In this document: piece after piece, positions 6,220 to 9,398 of the stretch
Layout of the letters: every line of letters starts with the position of its first letter
Position numbering within the stretch: position 1 is the first letter of the stretch
The notes under the pieces: model-generated
What the model was told of the DNA's origin: nothing
What the model saw: only the letters and a program-made list of their open reading frames with translations
Databases searched by the model: none
Assembly: GCA_036375275.1 (NCBI GenBank)
Contig: DASUSF010000503.1
Span: forward strand, 1-9,398
Origin: DASUSF01 sp036375275
Lineage (GTDB): Bacteria > Pseudomonadota > Alphaproteobacteria > Geminicoccales > Geminicoccaceae
Length of the DNA stretch: 9,398 nt
Reading direction: 5' to 3'
Made by a program: the position numbers and the translations under genes

Positions 6220-7149
6220 ATGAAGGTCGCGCTCTGCATCCCGACCTGCCGGCGGCCCGTAGGTCTTGCCCGCCTGCTGCGCTCGATCGAGACGCTTCGC
6301 CTGCCCTACGGCGTCGATCCGGTGCTGGTGGTGGTCGACAACGATCGGGACGGTTCGGCACGGGTCGCGGCCGAAGAGGCGGCCAGCTTTCTCGGCTGGC
6401 CGCTCCGCTACCGGGTCGAGAGCCGGCGCGGCGTCTCGTTCGTGCGCAACACCGCCCTCGACCTGACCAGGGACTGCGAGCTGATCGCCTTCATCGACGA
6501 CGACGAGGCGGCGGAGGCCGACTGGCTGGCGGAGCTGCTCCACGCGCAGCGGGCGAGCGGGGCCGCCGCCGTCACCGGGCCGACGCTGCCGGTCTTCTGC
6601 GGCCCCGGCCCGAGCTGGCTCCGGACCGGGTTCGACCTCTGCCGCCTGCGCCCGAAGCCGGGCGCGCGGATGCGCGAGTTCGCGACCTGCAACCTCCTCC
6701 TCGACCGTCGGGTGATCGAGGCCGAAGGGCTCCGCTTCGACGAGGAGCTGAGCCTGATCGGCGGCGAGGACACGCTCCTCGCCTTCGAGCTCGACCGCCG
6801 CGGCCACCGGATCGTCTGGGCCGAGAGCGCGCTGACCTACGAGTTCATCCCGCAGAGCCGGATGAACCTCCGCTGGCTGCTCCGCCGCTGGTACCGCACC
6901 GGCAACACCGAGGCGGTGCTGGTCATGCGCCTCCGCCGCGGCGCCGTCGGCCGCGCCGCCGGGATCGCGGGCGGGATCGCCCGCCTCGGCCTCGGCACGC
7001 TCGACCTGGCCGTGGCGCTGCCGATCTGCCTGCTCGGCTCCCCGGGGCGGGCGCTCCGCCGCCTGTACACGGTGGCTCGTGGCGCCGGCATGATCGCCGC
7101 GATCTGCGGCCGGCAGCACCGGGAGTACGCCGTGGTGCACGGCGGTTGA
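6220..7149 (+). CDS. Family 2 glycosyltransferase, ExoM-like
   Basis: A 309-residue GT-A glycosyltransferase, close to the length of the rhizobial succinoglycan enzyme ExoM. It probably adds a hexose from a nucleotide donor to a lipid-linked repeat unit. The fold begins at once with VALCIPTCRRP (3-13), then VLVVVDNDRDGS (35-46), the nucleotide-binding strand with its acidic residues. RRGVSFVRNTALD (69-81) and FIDDDEAAEADWL (91-103) follow, with the metal-binding DDD at 93-95. GGED (181-184) sits where the catalytic base is expected. The last 100 or so residues contain a basic stretch (LRWLLRRWYRTGN) and hydrophobic segments near 250-280, which may anchor it to the membrane. Resemblance to ExoM (CTFRRP-like opening, DDDE, GGED, the RTGNTE region) is from memory of the family, so function is given only by class. 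First gene of the rightward operon; the flippase follows after 14 bases. Confidence 0.93.
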   Translation: MKVALCIPTCRRPVGLARLLRSIETLRLPYGVDPVLVVVDNDRDGSARVAAEEAASFLGWPLRYRVESRRGVSFVRNTALDLTRDCELIAFIDDDEAAEADWLAELLHAQRASGAAAVTGPTLPVFCGPGPSWLRTGFDLCRLRPKPGARMREFATCNLLLDRRVIEAEGLRFDEELSLIGGEDTLLAFELDRRGHRIVWAESALTYEFIPQSRMNLRWLLRRWYRTGNTEAVLVMRLRRGAVGRAAGIAGGIARLGLGTLDLAVALPICLLGSPGRALRRLYTVARGAGMIAAICGRQHREYAVVHGG

Positions 7150-7163
7150 GCGGCCCCTCCGAC

Positions 7164-8684
7164 ATGAGCGTCTCCAAGCGCCTCTTCGCCGGCAGCCTCT
7201 GGTGCGTGCTCGACGGCTGGAGCACCGAGATCGCGAACCTCGCGATCTTCCTGGTCATGGTGCGTCTGCTCGGGCCGGAGGAGTTCGGCCTGATCGCGAT
7301 CGCGCTGGTCTTCACCTCGGTCGGCACCGAGCTGTTCGGCTTCGGGGTCAGCCAGGTGCTGATCCAGCGGCGGGACCTTTCGCCCGCTCTCGCCGGCACC
7401 GTGTTCTGGCTGATCGCGGGCCTGGTGGGCGCGCTCGCGCTCGCCCTCCTGACGTTCGCGCCGGCGCTCGCCAGCCTGTTCGGCGCCCCGGATCTGGCCT
7501 GGCTGCTGCGCTGGCTGTGCCTCGGTGCCCTGCTGCACGGCTTGAGCGCGGTGCCGCTCGCGATGCTCACCCGCGCGCTCCGCTTCGACGTGATCGCCAA
7601 GCGGTCGCTGGCCATGATCGTCGCCGGCGGCGCGGTCGGGATCACGCTCGCCGCCCAGGACTTCGGCGCAGGCGCGCTGGTCGGCCTGCACCTGAGCCAG
7701 GCGCTGGTCAGCACCGTCATCCTGTTCGGGGTGACGCGCTACCGCCCCCCGCTCCGGATCGTGCCGGAGCACCTCCGCGACGTCCGGCGCTACGTCCTGG
7801 GCGTGATCGGCAACCGGGCAGTCGGCCTGTTCGACGAGCGCGCGGCGCAGTTCGTCATCGGCCTCATGCTCGGGCCGGCCGCGGTCGGCTACTACAACGT
7901 CGCGATGCGCCTGATCGAGATCCTGACCCGGATGTTCGTGATCCCGATCAACCAGGTGGCGATGCCCGCGATCGCCCGCCTCCAGAGCGATCCGGCGCAG
8001 GTCCGCGGCATCCTGAAGGGCGGGATCGCGATCGCGAGCCTGGTCAGCTGCCCGGCGTTCCTCGGGACGGCGGTGGTCGCGCCGGAGCTGGTGCCGCTCG
8101 CGCTCGGCGAGGTATGGCTGCCCGCGGTCCTGGTGCTCCAGATCCTGTGCCTGCGCGGCATCGTCTGGCCGGTGATCCTCTACGGACAGTCGCTGCTGTT
8201 CGGGCTCGGGCGGCCGGGACGCCTGCTCCGGATCAACCTGATCGACCTCGCGCTGAACGTCGCGACCCTCACGGTGGCGGCGCCGTTCGGGCTGGCCGCG
8301 GTCGCGCTCGCCTCGAGCCTCCGGGTCCTGCTGCTCCGCTGGCCCCTCCTCGGGCACACCATCGGCCAGCTCACGGGTCTCGGCCTCCGGCGGCAGGCGG
8401 CCCTGCTCGGGCGCGCCCTGATCGCGGCCGGCCTGATGAGCGGCGTCCTCCTGATCTTGCGCGAGTACCTCACGCTGCGCTTCGCCGACCTCACGACGCT
8501 CGCCATGATGATCGCCGCCGGCGCGGCGCTCTACGGCCTGATCGTGAGCCGCGCCTACCCCGGCCTCACCCTCGCCTTCCAGCAGCTCGTCGTCTGCCTG
8601 CTCCGCTCGCGCCGCGCCGCCGGGACCCGGGGGAACCCGCCGGACCACGCCCCTTCGTCCGCCGGCGCCGAAGCAGCGGCCTGA
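7164..8684 (+). CDS. Polysaccharide flippase (WzxC/ExoT-type, MOP superfamily)
   Basis: A 506-residue integral membrane protein with about 12-14 hydrophobic segments across residues 20-480, as expected for Wzx-type transporters that carry polyprenyl-diphosphate-linked repeat units across the inner membrane. The family signature is in the first 85 residues: MVRLLGPEEFGLIAIALVF (32-50), then FGFGVSQVLIQRRDL (58-72) and TVFWL (79-83), as in the WzxC/TuaB/ExoT branch. A further typical segment is FVIGLMLGPAAVGYYNVAMR (230-249), with the LGPAAVGYYN loop in the middle of the protein. The tail from about 482 is hydrophilic, rich in Arg, Pro and Ala, and probably cytoplasmic. The frame stays open far upstream through the preceding gene, but the ATG at 7164 gives the usual short N-terminus and sits 14 bases after the previous stop. 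The ribosome site is weak, suggesting coupling. Its presence argues for a Wzx/Wzy-type pathway. Confidence 0.93.
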   Translation: MSVSKRLFAGSLWCVLDGWSTEIANLAIFLVMVRLLGPEEFGLIAIALVFTSVGTELFGFGVSQVLIQRRDLSPALAGTVFWLIAGLVGALALALLTFAPALASLFGAPDLAWLLRWLCLGALLHGLSAVPLAMLTRALRFDVIAKRSLAMIVAGGAVGITLAAQDFGAGALVGLHLSQALVSTVILFGVTRYRPPLRIVPEHLRDVRRYVLGVIGNRAVGLFDERAAQFVIGLMLGPAAVGYYNVAMRLIEILTRMFVIPINQVAMPAIARLQSDPAQVRGILKGGIAIASLVSCPAFLGTAVVAPELVPLALGEVWLPAVLVLQILCLRGIVWPVILYGQSLLFGLGRPGRLLRINLIDLALNVATLTVAAPFGLAAVALASSLRVLLLRWPLLGHTIGQLTGLGLRRQAALLGRALIAAGLMSGVLLILREYLTLRFADLTTLAMMIAAGAALYGLIVSRAYPGLTLAFQQLVVCLLRSRRAAGTRGNPPDHAPSSAGAEAAA

Positions 8685-8688
8685 TCTC

Positions 8689-8694
8689 GGAGAG
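8689..8694 (+). promoter_or_regulatory. Ribosome binding site for the ExoO-like gene
   Basis: GGAGAG lies 6 bases before the ATG at 8701, in the 16-base gap after the flippase stop codon. It supports that start and independent initiation rather than simple coupling. Confidence 0.6.
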
Positions 8695-8700
8695 ACCGGG

Positions 8701-9398
8701 ATGAGCTCATCGCCACCCTGCCCGCGGGTGTCCGTCCTGATCGCGGCGCACGACGCGGAGGCCTGCCTGCCGCGTGCGCTCCGCTCGGTCCTCAGCCAGA
8801 GTGTCGAGAACCTCGAGGTCATCGTGGTCGACGACGCGTCCCGGGACCGGACGGCAGCGCTGGTCGAGGACGTCGCGGCCCGGGATGCGCGGGTCCGGCT
8901 GATCCGGAGCGCGCGCAATCTCGGCCCGGGCGGGGCCAGGAACCTCGGCCTCGAGGCGGCGCGCGCGCCCTGGATCGCGCTCCTCGACAGCGACGACGCC
9001 TATCTGCCGGCACGGCTCGCGCGTCTGCTGCGCTACGCCGAGGCCGAAGACGCCGACCTCGTCGCGGACAACCTCCTGCTGTCCGGACCGGGGCGCAGCG
9101 TGGCCGGGCGGCCGATGCTGCCGCCCGCCCTGCTCGACCGGCCGCGCTGGCTCGAGGCGGTCGCGTTCCTGCGTGGCAACCTCCCGATCCGCGGCCACCC
9201 ACGGGTCGCCCTCGGGTTCCTGAAGCCGATCATCAGCCGCCGCTTCCTCGCCGCGCACGCGCTCCGCTACCGCGACGGCATGCGCTTCGCCGAGGACTTC
9301 GACCTCTACCTGCGCTGCCTGCTCGAAGGCGGCCGCTTCCTCCTCGTCCCGGAGCCCGGCTACGCCTACAGCGTGCGCGGCGATTCCCTGACCGCGCG
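8701..9398 (+). CDS. Family 2 glycosyltransferase, ExoO-like (3' end outside window)
   Basis: The first 232 codons are present; the frame is still open at the window edge, so the C-terminus is missing. It is a GT-A glycosyltransferase acting at the cytoplasmic face. The fold opens with VSVLIAAHDAEACLPRAL (10-27). LEVIVVDDASRDRT (38-51) follows, with the nucleotide-contacting DD at 44-45. NLGPGGARNLGLEAA (73-87) is the usual loop before the metal site, and WIALLDSDDAYLP (91-103) holds the DSDD metal-binding motif at 96-99. FAEDFDLYLRCL (196-207) carries the Glu-Asp pair at 198-199 expected at the catalytic base. The insert GHPRVALGFLKPIISRRFL (165-183) and the ending VPEPGYAYSVRGDSLT recall the succinoglycan enzyme ExoO; this is recollection of the family, not an alignment. 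Together with the ExoM-like gene and flippase it makes a repeat-unit assembly operon. Complete length and any C-terminal extension are unknown. Confidence 0.9.
   Translation, partial: MSSSPPCPRVSVLIAAHDAEACLPRALRSVLSQSVENLEVIVVDDASRDRTAALVEDVAARDARVRLIRSARNLGPGGARNLGLEAARAPWIALLDSDDAYLPARLARLLRYAEAEDADLVADNLLLSGPGRSVAGRPMLPPALLDRPRWLEAVAFLRGNLPIRGHPRVALGFLKPIISRRFLAAHALRYRDGMRFAEDFDLYLRCLLEGGRFLLVPEPGYAYSVRGDSLTA

Noticed and set aside
6093..7163. Upstream extension of the flippase frame starting at ATG 6093
   Set aside because: The 357 extra codons are low-complexity (Arg, Pro, Ala, Gly) and overlap the whole ExoM-like gene in another frame. A normal flippase N-terminus begins at 7164.
6837..8918. 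A 693-codon minus-strand frame opposite the flippase
   Set aside because: Highly charged, Glu/Gln/Arg/Asp-rich translation typical of the antisense of a hydrophobic membrane protein in GC-rich DNA.

Overview
This is a very GC-rich stretch of bacterial chromosome (about 70% GC or more by eye, not computed). Strongly GC-biased third codon positions produce many long spurious reading frames. Gene types, spacing and motif style (ExoM-like and ExoO-like glycosyltransferases, a WzxC/ExoT-type flippase) suggest a high-GC alphaproteobacterium of the Rhizobiales/Methylobacterium or Rhodospirillales kind. That assignment is inference from protein style; there is no rRNA or other taxonomic marker here.

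The window is one surface-polysaccharide locus laid out as two divergent operons around a roughly 410-base intergenic region. The leftward operon, read from 5811 down to 26, holds four closely spaced genes: a polytopic GT-C (family 39/PMT-like) glycosyltransferase with a soluble C-terminal domain; a divergent GlpD-like FAD oxidoreductase; a MurG-like GT-B glycosyltransferase; and a family-4 glycosyltransferase. The gaps are 37, 33 and 4 bases. The rightward operon, from 6220 to beyond the right edge, holds an ExoM-like family-2 glycosyltransferase, a polysaccharide flippase and an ExoO-like family-2 glycosyltransferase cut by the window end. The gaps are 14 and 16 bases.

A plausible joint role (inference): the soluble glycosyltransferases (ExoM-like, ExoO-like, GT4, MurG-like) build a repeat unit on a lipid carrier at the cytoplasmic face. 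The flippase moves it across the inner membrane. The GT-C enzyme adds a sugar from a polyprenyl-phosphate donor on the periplasmic side. The role of the oxidoreductase is the open question. No initiating phosphoglycosyl transferase, clear Wzy polymerase, chain-length regulator or export porin is in the window, so the locus probably continues on one or both sides.

The intergenic region contains a sharply AT-rich island (5978-6020, 30 of 43 bases A/T) in otherwise GC-rich DNA, the most likely site of promoters and regulator binding. I saw no tRNA, rRNA, CRISPR array, insertion sequence or prophage gene. I found no unmistakable novel system. The best lead is the GlpD-like protein that has lost its family's signature segment and sits among glycosyltransferases.
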